Shown: piece by piece, positions 38,738 to 46,536 of the stretch
How positions within the stretch are numbered: position 1 is the first letter of the stretch
Layout of the letters: each line of letters begins with the position of its first letter
Assembly: GCF_003287955.1 (NCBI RefSeq)
Contig: NZ_QMKP01000015.1
Span: forward strand, 1 to 64,000
Source of the DNA: Arthrobacter sp. AQ5-06
GTDB lineage: Bacteria; Actinomycetota; Actinomycetes; Actinomycetales; Micrococcaceae
Reading direction: 5' to 3'
Length of the DNA: 64,000 nucleotides
Made by a program: the position numbers and the translations under genes
Notes under the pieces: generated by a model
What the model was told of the DNA's origin: nothing
Databases searched by the model: none
What the model saw: only the letters and a program-made list of their open reading frames with translations

Positions 38738-39523
38738 TTATTTCTTCTCTGATTTCTTGTCGAGAAAAGCCTGCATGCGGTCAAACTTGGCCTGGGATTC
38801 AAAAAGGATCCCCTGCGCCAGCTGGTCAATCAGCGGGTGGGCCTCGGCCGGGGCGTGGAACACCGACTTGGTAATCCGCACGGCCAACGGATCCTGGCCG
38901 CCGATCCTGTCCGCCAGGTTGTGCGCGGCATCCATCAGGTCCGGAGCCGCATGGATCTCCGTGATGAGGCTGGCAGCCAGGGCCTCTTCAGCCCGGAGCA
39001 CCAGGCCAGCCAATAGGATCTGCTTGGCCAACGGCTCCCCCACCAGCTCCTTTAGGCGCCAGCTGGCCCCGGCCGCGGCCAGGATACCCAGCCCGGTTTC
39101 AGGGTTGCCAATCCGGACACTGGGCGTTCCGATCCGGAAGTCGGCGGCGTAGGCAAGTTCGGCGCCGCCGCCGAGGCAGTAGCCGTCCAGTGCAGCGATG
39201 ACCGGCATGGGAAGCTTGGCGATCCGCGCGAAGATGGTGGAGTTTATGCCCTGCAGGGCATCATCGCGGCGGCGCTCGCGCAGCTGGGCGATGTCCGCAC
39301 CCGAGGCAAAGACGCCGTCGACCCCTGAGATGATCAGGACTTTGGGACTCTGCTCCAGCTCAGCACAGACCACGTGGAGTTCGTCCACCATCTGCTGGTC
39401 GATGGCGTTCCGGACTTCAGGGCGGTTCAGCAGCACCACCACGCGGTCCTCCCGCTCCTCGACCAGGAGCGTGCGGAAGTCGCGGGTGCTCAAGTGTCCG
39501 TTCGCGCTTTGCGGGGCGGGCAT
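38738..39523 (-). CDS. enoyl-CoA hydratase/isomerase (PaaF/PaaG-like)
   Basis: A 261-residue crotonase-fold protein: VVVLLNRPEVRNAIDQQMVD, oxyanion-hole segments ISGVDGVFASGADIAQLRER and ALDGYCLGGGAELAYAADFR, and IGNPETGLGILAAAGASWRL with the conserved glutamate. The ATG at 39523 shares one base with the thiolase stop (TGATG), so translation is coupled. In this operon it would hydrate 2,3-dehydroadipyl-CoA (paaF) or isomerise the ring epoxide (paaG); sequence alone does not decide. Confidence 0.88.
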   Translation of the reverse strand: MPAPQSANGHLSTRDFRTLLVEEREDRVVVLLNRPEVRNAIDQQMVDELHVVCAELEQSPKVLIISGVDGVFASGADIAQLRERRRDDALQGINSTIFARIAKLPMPVIAALDGYCLGGGAELAYAADFRIGTPSVRIGNPETGLGILAAAGASWRLKELVGEPLAKQILLAGLVLRAEEALAASLITEIHAAPDLMDAAHNLADRIGGQDPLAVRITKSVFHAPAEAHPLIDQLAQGILFESQAKFDRMQAFLDKKSEKK

Positions 39524-40734
39524 CAGACACGCTCCAGCAGCATCGCGGTGCCCTGGCCCACGCCGATACACATCGTTGCCAGGCCGATTCTTGCGTCCTC
39601 GCGTTCCATCCGGCCCAGCAGGGTGATGGCGATGCGCGATCCGCTGGAACCGAGCGGATGCCCCAAACTGATGGCGCCGCCGTCGTTATTCACGGTGTCC
39701 GGGTCCAGCCCGAGCCGGCGCACGCTCGCGAGCGACTGCGTGGCGAACGCTTCGTTAAGCTCGACGGCGCCCAGGACACCGACGCTGAGGCCGCTCCGCT
39801 TGAGCACTTTCTGCGTCGCCGGGACCGGGCCGATGCCCATGATTTCGGGTTCGCAGCCGGCGGAGGCGCCGTCGATGATCCGGGCCCTCGGCGTCAGGCC
39901 AAGCCTTTGGATGGCGGCCTCGGACGCAACGATAATGGCCGAAGCGCCGTCGTTCAGCGTGGACGAGTTCCCGGCCGTCACCACGGAACCGCCCGGAACC
40001 ACGGGGCGCAAGCCTGCGAGGACCTCCAGGGTGGTGCCGGCACGCGGGCCTTCATCGGTGTCCACCACCGTTTCGGACTTGCGGGACTTGACCGTCACCG
40101 GGACGATCTCGTCCCTGAAGCGCCCTGCGGCAATGGCGGCGAGGGAACGCTCGTGGGAGCGGACCGCGAAGGCATCAGCGTCCTCGCGGGTGATGCCGTC
40201 CACGCGGGCCACTTCTTCCGCGGTCTCCGGCATGGAGTAGGTCATCTTGCCGTCCCGGGCGAGCCCGCCCTTCTGGAAGAGCGGGTTGACGAAGCGCCAG
40301 CCGATGGAGGTGTCGAAGATCTGTCCCGGCTTCGCGAACGCCGCGGCCGGCTTCTCCTGGGCCCACGGCGCGCGGCTCATGGACTCTACGCCGCCGGCGA
40401 TCACAACATCCGCGGCGCCCGATTTGATCATCTGGCTGGCCTGGATGATGGCGCTCAGCCCCGACGCGCACAACCTGTTGACGGTGATGCCGGGGATGTG
40501 GAGGGGAAGTCCGGCCAGCAGGGTGGCCATCCGGGCCACGTTGCGGTTTTCTTCGCCCGCACCGTTGGCGTTGCCGAGGATGACTTCCTCGATGCTGTCC
40601 GGATCCAGGCCTGCTCGGGACACGGCCTCGCGGATCACCAGTGCAGCGAGATCATCCGGGCGGACCGCCGACAACGCACCACCGTACCTGCCCACGGGAG
40701 TGCGGACGCCGCCAACCAAAAAAGCCTCGACCAT
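39523..40734 (-). CDS. paaJ: acetyl-CoA acyltransferase (beta-ketoadipyl-CoA thiolase-like)
   Basis: A 403-residue thiolase cleaving 3-oxoadipyl-CoA (or another 3-ketoacyl-CoA) with CoA. The acyl nucleophile is in ITVNRLCASGLSAIIQA, then VELNEAFATQSLASVRR, NNDGGAISLGHPLGSSGSRI and MCIGVGQGTAMLLE with the second cysteine. The ATG at 40734 has AAAGGA eight bases upstream; the ATG at 40743 would overlap that site. It is the first gene of the operon, 63 bases from a near-perfect PaaR core. The pcaF function overlaps in this family. Confidence 0.9.
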   Translation of the reverse strand: MVEAFLVGGVRTPVGRYGGALSAVRPDDLAALVIREAVSRAGLDPDSIEEVILGNANGAGEENRNVARMATLLAGLPLHIPGITVNRLCASGLSAIIQASQMIKSGAADVVIAGGVESMSRAPWAQEKPAAAFAKPGQIFDTSIGWRFVNPLFQKGGLARDGKMTYSMPETAEEVARVDGITREDADAFAVRSHERSLAAIAAGRFRDEIVPVTVKSRKSETVVDTDEGPRAGTTLEVLAGLRPVVPGGSVVTAGNSSTLNDGASAIIVASEAAIQRLGLTPRARIIDGASAGCEPEIMGIGPVPATQKVLKRSGLSVGVLGAVELNEAFATQSLASVRRLGLDPDTVNNDGGAISLGHPLGSSGSRIAITLLGRMEREDARIGLATMCIGVGQGTAMLLERV

Positions 40735-40796
40735 TGAGAACATCCTTTACGCCAGGGAGCCGGAATCTTCGGGACCGTCCAGTGACTGCCCTATTT

Positions 40797-40810
40797 ACCG
40801 ACCGTTCGTT
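40797..40810. promoter_or_regulatory. PaaR-like box before the thiolase operon
   Basis: ACCGACCGTTCGTT differs from ACCGNNCGNNCGGT at one fixed position. It lies 63 bases upstream of the thiolase start. Confidence 0.72.
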
Positions 40811-40825
40811 CTATAAAGACTACAC

Positions 40826-41488
40826 TCACAAGACCACGACGCCGAGATGACCGGCAAGTAGCGGCGCCAGCAGGCTCAGCTGATAGTCGTCGATCACCAC
40901 GCCGGCCAGGCTGCCAAGTCCGCTGATGGTCCGGAAGTCCGTGCCGCGAAGGTCAAAGTCCTTCAGCCGCGCGCCGGTGAGATCAAGGGTTCCGATGGTG
41001 CAGTTCTTCAGCGCCACCCGCGTCCCGGCAGCGGAACCGAGGTCCAGTTCGTTGATGATGCAGTCACTGATGACGACGTCCGTCAGCTTGGACCCGCGCA
41101 GATTGAGGAAGTCCAGCTTGCCGCCGTCGATCCGGACCGACTGCCAGCCGGCCTCATACATCTCAGCCGAGCCCAGCCGCGGATTTTTCAGATGCACGTC
41201 CCGCCACGTGGAGCGGGCGGCCCGGAACACTGGCGCGTACAGCTCGGACAGGACGCAGTCCCGGAAGGTGGCTCCGCGGAGCTGGGTGTCATTGAAGGAG
41301 ACACCCTGGAACTCACACTCGGCAAAATCCGTGCCGCTCAGTTCCAGACCGTCGCCGGCCGCCCGGCTATACCGGACGCCGTCGTACCTTTCACCTCGCC
41401 GGAAGTCCGGGGCGGGATCATCGGTGACATCCTCCAGGCTGACCGGCGAGAGCCGGGGAGCCGTTACCTTGGGGGCCTTCGCGGCCAC
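40826..41488 (-). CDS. pentapeptide-repeat protein
   Basis: A 220-residue protein whose core is a right-handed quadrilateral beta-helix of A(D/N)LxX-type repeats: LELSGTDFAECEFQGVSFND, TQLRGATFRDCVLSE, LDFLNLRGSKLTDVVISDCI, LDLTGARLKDFDLRGTDFRT. The start is GTG 41488, overlapping the TAG of the SRPBCC gene (TAGTG). Pentapeptide proteins of this size include DNA-gyrase mimics of the Qnr/MfpA kind, but the irregular repeats here do not identify one. Convergent genes are absent on the left; the thiolase operon is divergent-adjacent. Confidence 0.83.
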   Translation of the reverse strand: MAAKAPKVTAPRLSPVSLEDVTDDPAPDFRRGERYDGVRYSRAAGDGLELSGTDFAECEFQGVSFNDTQLRGATFRDCVLSELYAPVFRAARSTWRDVHLKNPRLGSAEMYEAGWQSVRIDGGKLDFLNLRGSKLTDVVISDCIINELDLGSAAGTRVALKNCTIGTLDLTGARLKDFDLRGTDFRTISGLGSLAGVVIDDYQLSLLAPLLAGHLGVVVL

Positions 41489-41946
41489 TAGAGCGATTCC
41501 GCTTTGGCTGTGATTTCCGCCAGGTCCTTGGTGAGCGCCTTGCGCGTCATGCTCATGCCTAGCTTGCCGAAGAGGGCCATGGTGATCTTGCTGAAGAGGG
41601 TGGGTTTGACGACGTCGGCGCCGAAGGTCAGCGTAAGGTCCGTCCCGCCGTCGCGCTCGGCCAGGCTGAAGCGCGAAGTGTAATCGGCGCCGCCCTGGAG
41701 GGCTTTGACCGTGGTGCTGCGGGGAGGATCGGCCTGCGCCACCCACATCTCCACCGTTTCCGAACGGCCCATCATGGTCCGCGTTTCCTTCCAGCGCATC
41801 CCGTCGCCGTAGGGCCCGTCGCTGAGCATCTGCACGGCGTCGATGCCGGACAGGGTGGCGGCTGAACCCGGGATGTCCGAGATGACAGCCCATACCTCTT
41901 CCGGCGTGGCACGGATGTGCTGGGTCAGGCTTGTGCTGTGTTCCAT
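41488..41946 (-). CDS. SRPBCC-family protein
   Basis: A 152-residue START-like protein: STSLTQHIRATPEEVWAVIS, DIPGSAATLSGIDAVQMLSD, RWKETRTMMGRSETVEMWVA and SMTRKALTKDLAEITAKAES (C-terminal helix). It is translationally coupled (TAGTG) to the pentapeptide protein. The ligand is unknown. Confidence 0.84.
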   Translation of the reverse strand: MEHSTSLTQHIRATPEEVWAVISDIPGSAATLSGIDAVQMLSDGPYGDGMRWKETRTMMGRSETVEMWVAQADPPRSTTVKALQGGADYTSRFSLAERDGGTDLTLTFGADVVKPTLFSKITMALFGKLGMSMTRKALTKDLAEITAKAESL

Positions 41947-42079
41947 GCATCGAGCCTAGCCGGGGGCACAGACATTCGACAGGCAGTCGATATCGGAAGA
42001 CCCTTGAAATAGTAAGCATGCTTTGTGTTAGGCTGAAAAAGCATTGTTTGATCAACGGATACGAAAGGTGGCCAGACTC

Positions 42080-42256
42080 ATGGGCCTCGGAGACAAGATC
42101 AGTAACGAAGCAGAGCACTTGGGCGGCAAGGCCAAGGAAGCTGCCGGCAACGCCACGGACAACGACAAACTCAAGGCCGAAGGCCAGGCAGACCAGGTCA
42201 AGGCTGATGCCAAGAAGGTTGGCGAAAACGTCAAGGACACCTTCAAGAAGGACTAG
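42080..42256 (+). CDS. CsbD-family stress protein
   Basis: A 58-residue hydrophilic, helical protein: MGLGDKISNEAEHLGGKAKE, AAGNATDNDKLKAEGQADQV, KADAKKVGENVKDTF. This is the CsbD pattern, general-stress induced in other bacteria. The ATG at 42080 (AAAGGTGG upstream) fits the family better than an in-frame TTG at 42044. A terminator follows at once. Confidence 0.9.
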   Translation: MGLGDKISNEAEHLGGKAKEAAGNATDNDKLKAEGQADQVKADAKKVGENVKDTFKKD

Positions 42257-42269
42257 TCCTTGCACATTC

Positions 42270-42310
42270 GAACGGCGGCGGATTCCCATGGGGGGTCCGC
42301 CGCCGTTCTT
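42270..42310 (+). terminator. Rho-independent terminator after csbD
   Basis: A perfect 13-base stem GAACGGCGGCGGA / TCCGCCGCCGTTC with a 13-base loop and TT, 13 bases after the CsbD gene. Confidence 0.82.
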
Positions 42311-42365
42311 GTGTCTGCCCACCCCGTCGAGTGCTGAGATCGACGGCGGCGGCTACCCTTGGCCC

Positions 42366-43109
42366 ATGACATACGTGGACCTGAGTGCCCAGAGTGCTGC
42401 TTCCGGTGGTTCGCCTTCGCTCGGCGGATATCTCGCCACGCCTGCCGGAACCGGCCCGTTCCCCGCGGTCCTGATGATCCACGAAGCCTTCGGCCTGAAC
42501 GACCTGATGCGCCGGCATGCCGACCGGATGGCCCGCGCCGGGTACCTGACGCTGGCGGTGGACCTGTTCAGCGACGGCGGCCCGCGCCGCTGCCTGGTCA
42601 GCACCATGCGGAGCATGCTCAGGGGAAGCGGCCGAGCGTTCACCGACCTCGCTACCGCCCGGACCTGGCTGGCTAATTCACCGCTGTCCACCGGCAAGAC
42701 CGGGGTGATCGGATTCTGCATGGGCGGCGGTTTCGCGCTGCTCGTGGCCCGCGATGGTTTCGACGCGGCCTCGGTCAACTACGGCCACCTGCCCGGAAAT
42801 CTCGAGGAAGCCCTCCGTGGCGCCTGCCCCATCGTGGCCAACTTCGGCGGCCGCGACCTCACCCTCAAGGGCGCGGCTGGCAAGCTCGAGACCGCCCTGG
42901 ACAACCTCAACATCGAAAACAGCGTCAAGGAATTCCCCACCGCAGGCCACGCGTTCCTCAACGAAACAGACCTGGGCCCGGCAGTTTTCCGGCCGCTGAT
43001 GCGGGTCATGGGCATCGGCCCGGACCCGGCGTCCTCCCCCGAAGCCTGGCAGCGGATCGAAGACCACTTTGCGCGGCACCTCAAGTGCGTGGACGCCGAC
43101 CGCACCTGA
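42366..43109 (+). CDS. dienelactone hydrolase family protein
   Basis: A 247-residue alpha/beta-hydrolase: FPAVLMIHEAFGLNDLMRRH, YLTLAVDLFSDGGPRRC, nucleophile TGVIGFCMGGGFALLVA (Cys in GxCxGG), aspartate in VANFGGRDLTLK and histidine in FPTAGHAFLNE. All catalytic residues are present, so it is likely active on a dienelactone or similar ester; the physiological substrate is unknown. The ATG at 42366 lies six bases after TACCCT, consistent with a leaderless mRNA. Confidence 0.88.
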   Translation: MTYVDLSAQSAASGGSPSLGGYLATPAGTGPFPAVLMIHEAFGLNDLMRRHADRMARAGYLTLAVDLFSDGGPRRCLVSTMRSMLRGSGRAFTDLATARTWLANSPLSTGKTGVIGFCMGGGFALLVARDGFDAASVNYGHLPGNLEEALRGACPIVANFGGRDLTLKGAAGKLETALDNLNIENSVKEFPTAGHAFLNETDLGPAVFRPLMRVMGIGPDPASSPEAWQRIEDHFARHLKCVDADRT

Positions 43110-43293
43110 GCGCTCCTGCCCAGTTAGTCCCCCGGTTTCCCGTCGACCACCCGCGACGCGCCGGGCTTTTGGGCGCGCCGGGCCGAGCAAGTGGGGAGGA
43201 ACGCACGGGGGAACGGACGACGGCGGGCCGCCCCCGAGAGGGTGACCCGCCGACGTCGGACTTCTTAGCGTCCGCCTGCTGAGGCGAAAAGCC

Positions 43294-44754
43294 CTAGCAG
43301 AAGAGCTCGCTCTTGGGCTCGTTGTTCCGAACCTTCTGCCAGCCCAGCCACAGGACCAGCACGAAGAACGGGATCGTGGCCAGGGTCCAGAGACCGAGGT
43401 GGAAGACCTCGCCGGACTTGCTGGTCATGGTGTCGAAGCCGATCAGCACAGTGATGGCCAGCAGGGCGACCAGGCCGGCCCAGCTGCTCCACGTTCCGCC
43501 GGGCGCGGGCAGTGATGAGACCTTGCCCTTCTTCTTGCGCAGCGCGATCTGGCTGGCGAAGATGGCGCCCCACGTGAAGATCACGCCGATCGATGCGGAG
43601 TTGAGCGCGAGGTCGAAGGCGTGTGAGCCACCCAGCCAGATGTTGAGCAGGATGCCGACGAGGTAGACGGCGCCGATGGCCAGGATGGCGGCGTACGGGA
43701 CGTGGTTCTTGGACATCCGGGTCAGCCACTCCGGAGCGTGTCCGTTGTTGGCCATGGTCCGGAAGATCCGGCCGATCGAGTACAGGCCCGAGTTGCAGGA
43801 GGACAGCGCGGCGGTGATGACGATCATGTTCATCACGTCGCCCATCCAGCCGAGGCCCATCTGGCCGAACACGGTGACGAACGGCGAGGTGCCGGCCACG
43901 TACTGGTCCGAGGGCAGCAGCATGGCCAGGAGGGTCACGGAACCGACGTAGAAGACCACGATGCGGAGGACGACAGCGCGGATTGCCTTGGGCACTTCCT
44001 TGGCAGGGTCCTGCATTTCGCCGGCCGTGATGCCTACGAGTTCAATCCCGTTGTAGGCGAAGATCACGGCGTTCAGGACCAGGATCATCACCAGCGCACC
44101 CTTGGGGAACATTCCGCCTTCGGCGGCGAAAAGGTTGTTCACCGAGGCGTTGCCGTCGCCCACCTGGGCGTTGGTGACCACCATGAAGGTGCCCACGGCC
44201 AGGAAGATCACGATGGCGCCCACCTTGAGGCAGGAGGCCCAGAATTCGAATTCGCCGAACGCCTTGACGCTCAGGAGGTTGACGCCCACGAGCAGCAGCA
44301 GCGCGGCGATGGCGCTGAGTTCAACCGGCACGTTGGGGAAGAAGAACTGGAAGTACAGTCCGATCGCGATGAGCTCGGCGATACCGGTCATTGCCCAGTT
44401 GATGAAGTACATCCAGCCGGACAGGTACGCGCCCTTCTTGCCGAACATTTCGCCGGCGTAGCTGACGAACGAGCCCGACGTCTGGCGGTACATGATCAGT
44501 TCGCCCAGGGCCCGCATCAGCAGGTAGGCGATGACGCCGGCAATGGCGTAGGAGAAGATGAGCGCGGGGCCCGTGGAGGCCAGGCGTCCGCCGGCCCCCA
44601 TAAAGAGGCCGACGCCGATGGCGCCGCCCATGGCAATCATGGTGACCTGGCGGCCGGTCAGGGATTTCTTATAGCCCTCGGCGCTGAGGGTGGAGTCGAC
44701 GACGGCGGATTGCGCCGTGGGGCTCTCGAGTTCTGTGGGGGTACTTTGAGGCAC
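43294..44754 (-). CDS. APC-family amino-acid permease (AnsP/GabP-like)
   Basis: A 486-residue, 12-helix proton-coupled amino-acid importer. The signature start of the amino acid transporter family is present (LTGRQVTMIAMGGAIGVGLF), then GPALIFSYAIAGVIAYLLMR, ALGELIMYRQTSGSFVSYAG, FNGIELVG-like FAYNGIELVGITAGEMQDP and ALSSCNSGLYSIGRIFRTMA. It most resembles L-asparagine permease AnsP of actinobacteria, but GABA or aromatic permeases share these motifs. The start is GTG 44754 with AAGGA six bases upstream. A large inverted repeat precedes it. Confidence 0.86.
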   Translation of the reverse strand: MPQSTPTELESPTAQSAVVDSTLSAEGYKKSLTGRQVTMIAMGGAIGVGLFMGAGGRLASTGPALIFSYAIAGVIAYLLMRALGELIMYRQTSGSFVSYAGEMFGKKGAYLSGWMYFINWAMTGIAELIAIGLYFQFFFPNVPVELSAIAALLLLVGVNLLSVKAFGEFEFWASCLKVGAIVIFLAVGTFMVVTNAQVGDGNASVNNLFAAEGGMFPKGALVMILVLNAVIFAYNGIELVGITAGEMQDPAKEVPKAIRAVVLRIVVFYVGSVTLLAMLLPSDQYVAGTSPFVTVFGQMGLGWMGDVMNMIVITAALSSCNSGLYSIGRIFRTMANNGHAPEWLTRMSKNHVPYAAILAIGAVYLVGILLNIWLGGSHAFDLALNSASIGVIFTWGAIFASQIALRKKKGKVSSLPAPGGTWSSWAGLVALLAITVLIGFDTMTSKSGEVFHLGLWTLATIPFFVLVLWLGWQKVRNNEPKSELFC

Positions 44755-44798
44755 AACAATTCCTTGGGGGTAGGGGATTGGCCGGCACCGGAAACGCC

Positions 44799-44861
44799 GA
44801 GTTTTTGTCCAGATAATTCGGGATAATCCAGCATTTGGGGTAGTTATGTGGACAAAAACTC
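44799..44861. promoter_or_regulatory. 13-base inverted-repeat operator before the permease
   Basis: GAGTTTTTGTCCA (44799-44811) and TGGACAAAAACTC (44849-44861) are a perfect inverted repeat with a 37-base AT-rich spacer that contains GATAAT twice (44812-44817, 44822-44827). It starts 45 bases upstream of the permease GTG. Two regulator sites flanking a promoter, or a looping Lrp/AsnC-type site, would fit. Confidence 0.6.
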
Positions 44862-44943
44862 TCAGGCGTCGAAGGCTCGCGCGGCCTTTCCATCCTACAA
44901 GATTCGAACCGATGCAAGTGACGCGGGCTACACTCAGCCATGG

Positions 44944-45312
44944 TTAAGCCAAACTATTGCCACCTATATGGGGGATTTGCAGAACAATGTTCTGTTCTTC
45001 GTCCTCCTGGACGCCGTATGTGCGCAGTGGTTCGGCGCCGGTAATTGAGCAGCCCGTTTTCAGGTCGAAGGCGTGCTGGTGGAGGGGACACATCACCACC
45101 TGCCGGTCGATGGTCCCGTCCGCAATGGGACCGCCGCGGTGCGGGCAGACGGCGGACAGCGCCCGAAGCGACCCGTCCCTGAGCCGGAAGACCGCCACTT
45201 GCTCGCCGCCTACTCCGAAAGCCCGTCCCTCACCGAAGGGGATCTGGTCCACGGAGCCCAGGATGTGGCTGTTGGCGCTGATCGGATCGGCGCTCATCGG
45301 ATCGGCGCTCAT
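44944..45312 (-). CDS. nirD: nitrite reductase (NADH) small subunit, Rieske-like
   Basis: A 122-residue NirD, partner of NirB in cytosolic nitrite-to-ammonia reduction. The Rieske [2Fe-2S] ligands are visible in LRALSAVCPHRGGPIADG and RQVVMCPLHQHAFDLKTG (CxH...CxxH). The start at 45312 overlaps the nirB stop by four bases (ATGA). A 15-base tandem repeat duplicates the first codons (MSADP MSADP ISANS), so a second ATG lies at 45297. Confidence 0.93.
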   Translation of the reverse strand: MSADPMSADPISANSHILGSVDQIPFGEGRAFGVGGEQVAVFRLRDGSLRALSAVCPHRGGPIADGTIDRQVVMCPLHQHAFDLKTGCSITGAEPLRTYGVQEDEEQNIVLQIPHIGGNSLA

Positions 45313-45319
45313 CGGACCG
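45275..45319. repeat. three tandem 15-base repeats at the nirB-nirD junction
   Basis: The unit GCGCTCATCGGATCG occurs at 45275-45289 (one change), 45290-45304 and 45305-45319 (one change). It encodes Met/Ile-Ser-Ala-Asp-Pro repeats and spans both the nirB stop and the nirD start. Confidence 0.88.
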
Positions 45320-46526
45320 GCACCTGGGGCGGGACGGTGAGGGGCAGGGAGGTGCGGAACTGGCCCGGCGTGAGCGGATCGTCGCGTTCGCTCCACGGGT
45401 CCATGTAGCTGTCCACGGACGCCTGCATCGCTGCGTCCAGACGCTCGGCGATGCCTTCGGAATCCTCCACGATCACCGAGCGGATGTGCTCGATGCCCAC
45501 CCGCGGCACAAAGGCGTAGGTCCGTTCCAGCCAGTTGGCCTGCTCCCGGTAGTACTGCATAAAGCGGCCGGTGAGGAGCTTGACCTCCTCGGGATCATCC
45601 ACGGTGGCCAGCAGGTCACCTTTGCGGATGTGCGCTCCCGCGGCGCCGCCGACGTACAACTCCCAGCGGCCGCCCTCCACGGCCACCACGCCCACGTCCT
45701 TGACCAGCGATTCCGCGCAGTTCCGCGGGCAACCGGACACCGCCAGCTTCAGCTTGGCCGGCGACTCGATCCCCTGGAACCGGGACTCGATCTCGATGCC
45801 CAGTTTGGTGGAATCGCCGGTGCCGTACCGGCAGAAGTCCTTGCCCACACAGGTCTTCACCGTACGGAAGCTCTTGCCGTAGGCATAGCCGGACGGCATG
45901 TCCAGGTCCGCCCAGACCTGCGGGAGGTCCTCCTTGGGGATCCCCAGCAGGTCGATCCGCTGCCCGCCGGTCAGCTTGATCAGCGGTACGTTGTGCTTTT
46001 CGGCGACGTCGGCAATGCGGCGCAGCTGCTGCACCGACGTCACGCCGCCCTTCATCTGCGGCACCACGGAGAAGGTGCCATCGCGCTGGATGTTGGCGTG
46101 CACACGGTCATTGATGAAGCGCGCGTCGCGTTCGTCGATGTACTGGTCGGCGAGCATCATCTTCAGCAACGATGCCAGGCCCATTTTGGACTTCGCGTCC
46201 TCGGCGCTCCCCGGCGCCAAGGCAGCGAACACCTGGGACACCGAGCGCAGCCCGAGCTTCCGGATGGCGCCCATCAGGGACGGCTTGTCCAGTGGGATCC
46301 CCGGCACGTAATAGCTGGCGGCCGGGTCCTCCTCCACAGCCCCGTCCGCGGCCCACTCCACCACCTGCTTGACCAGGAGTTTGCAGGAACCGCAGCCCTT
46401 GCCGGCGCGGGTAGCGTCCATGGCGCCGGAAACCGTGGTGCAGCCGCCCTTCACGGCGTCCACCAGTGCCTTCTTACTGACGCCGTTGCAGTTGCAGACC
46501 TGGGCGCCGTCGTCGAGCTCGGCCAC
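45309..46526 (-). CDS. nirB: nitrite reductase large subunit, C-terminal part (BFD and siroheme domains)
   Basis: This segment has the [2Fe-2S]-binding BFD-like domain (VCNCNGVSKKALVDAVK, GKGCGSCKLLVKQVVEW) and the sulfite/nitrite reductase half with the siroheme/[4Fe-4S] cysteines in VKTCVGKDFCRYGTGDSTKL and LAVSGCPRNCAESLVKDVG. It is the direct continuation of the upstream FAD part, but in another frame. A G7 run at 46546-46552 has one base too many for a single 838-residue NirB. GGAGG (46536-46532) is five bases before GTG 46526, so separate initiation is possible; GTG 46530-46532 overlaps that site. A frameshift, slippage, or sequencing error are alternatives. Confidence 0.85.
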   Translation of the reverse strand: MAELDDGAQVCNCNGVSKKALVDAVKGGCTTVSGAMDATRAGKGCGSCKLLVKQVVEWAADGAVEEDPAASYYVPGIPLDKPSLMGAIRKLGLRSVSQVFAALAPGSAEDAKSKMGLASLLKMMLADQYIDERDARFINDRVHANIQRDGTFSVVPQMKGGVTSVQQLRRIADVAEKHNVPLIKLTGGQRIDLLGIPKEDLPQVWADLDMPSGYAYGKSFRTVKTCVGKDFCRYGTGDSTKLGIEIESRFQGIESPAKLKLAVSGCPRNCAESLVKDVGVVAVEGGRWELYVGGAAGAHIRKGDLLATVDDPEEVKLLTGRFMQYYREQANWLERTYAFVPRVGIEHIRSVIVEDSEGIAERLDAAMQASVDSYMDPWSERDDPLTPGQFRTSLPLTVPPQVPVR

Positions 46527-46536
46527 ACCCACCTCC

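Noticed and set aside
44848..45048. 66-codon open frame with GTG start next to the permease operator
   Set aside because: It overlaps nirD in antisense and its start lies inside the inverted repeat; no coding features.
45275..45319. Short tandem repeats as a CRISPR-like array
   Set aside because: Units are 15 bases with no spacers and encode protein; no cas genes in the window.
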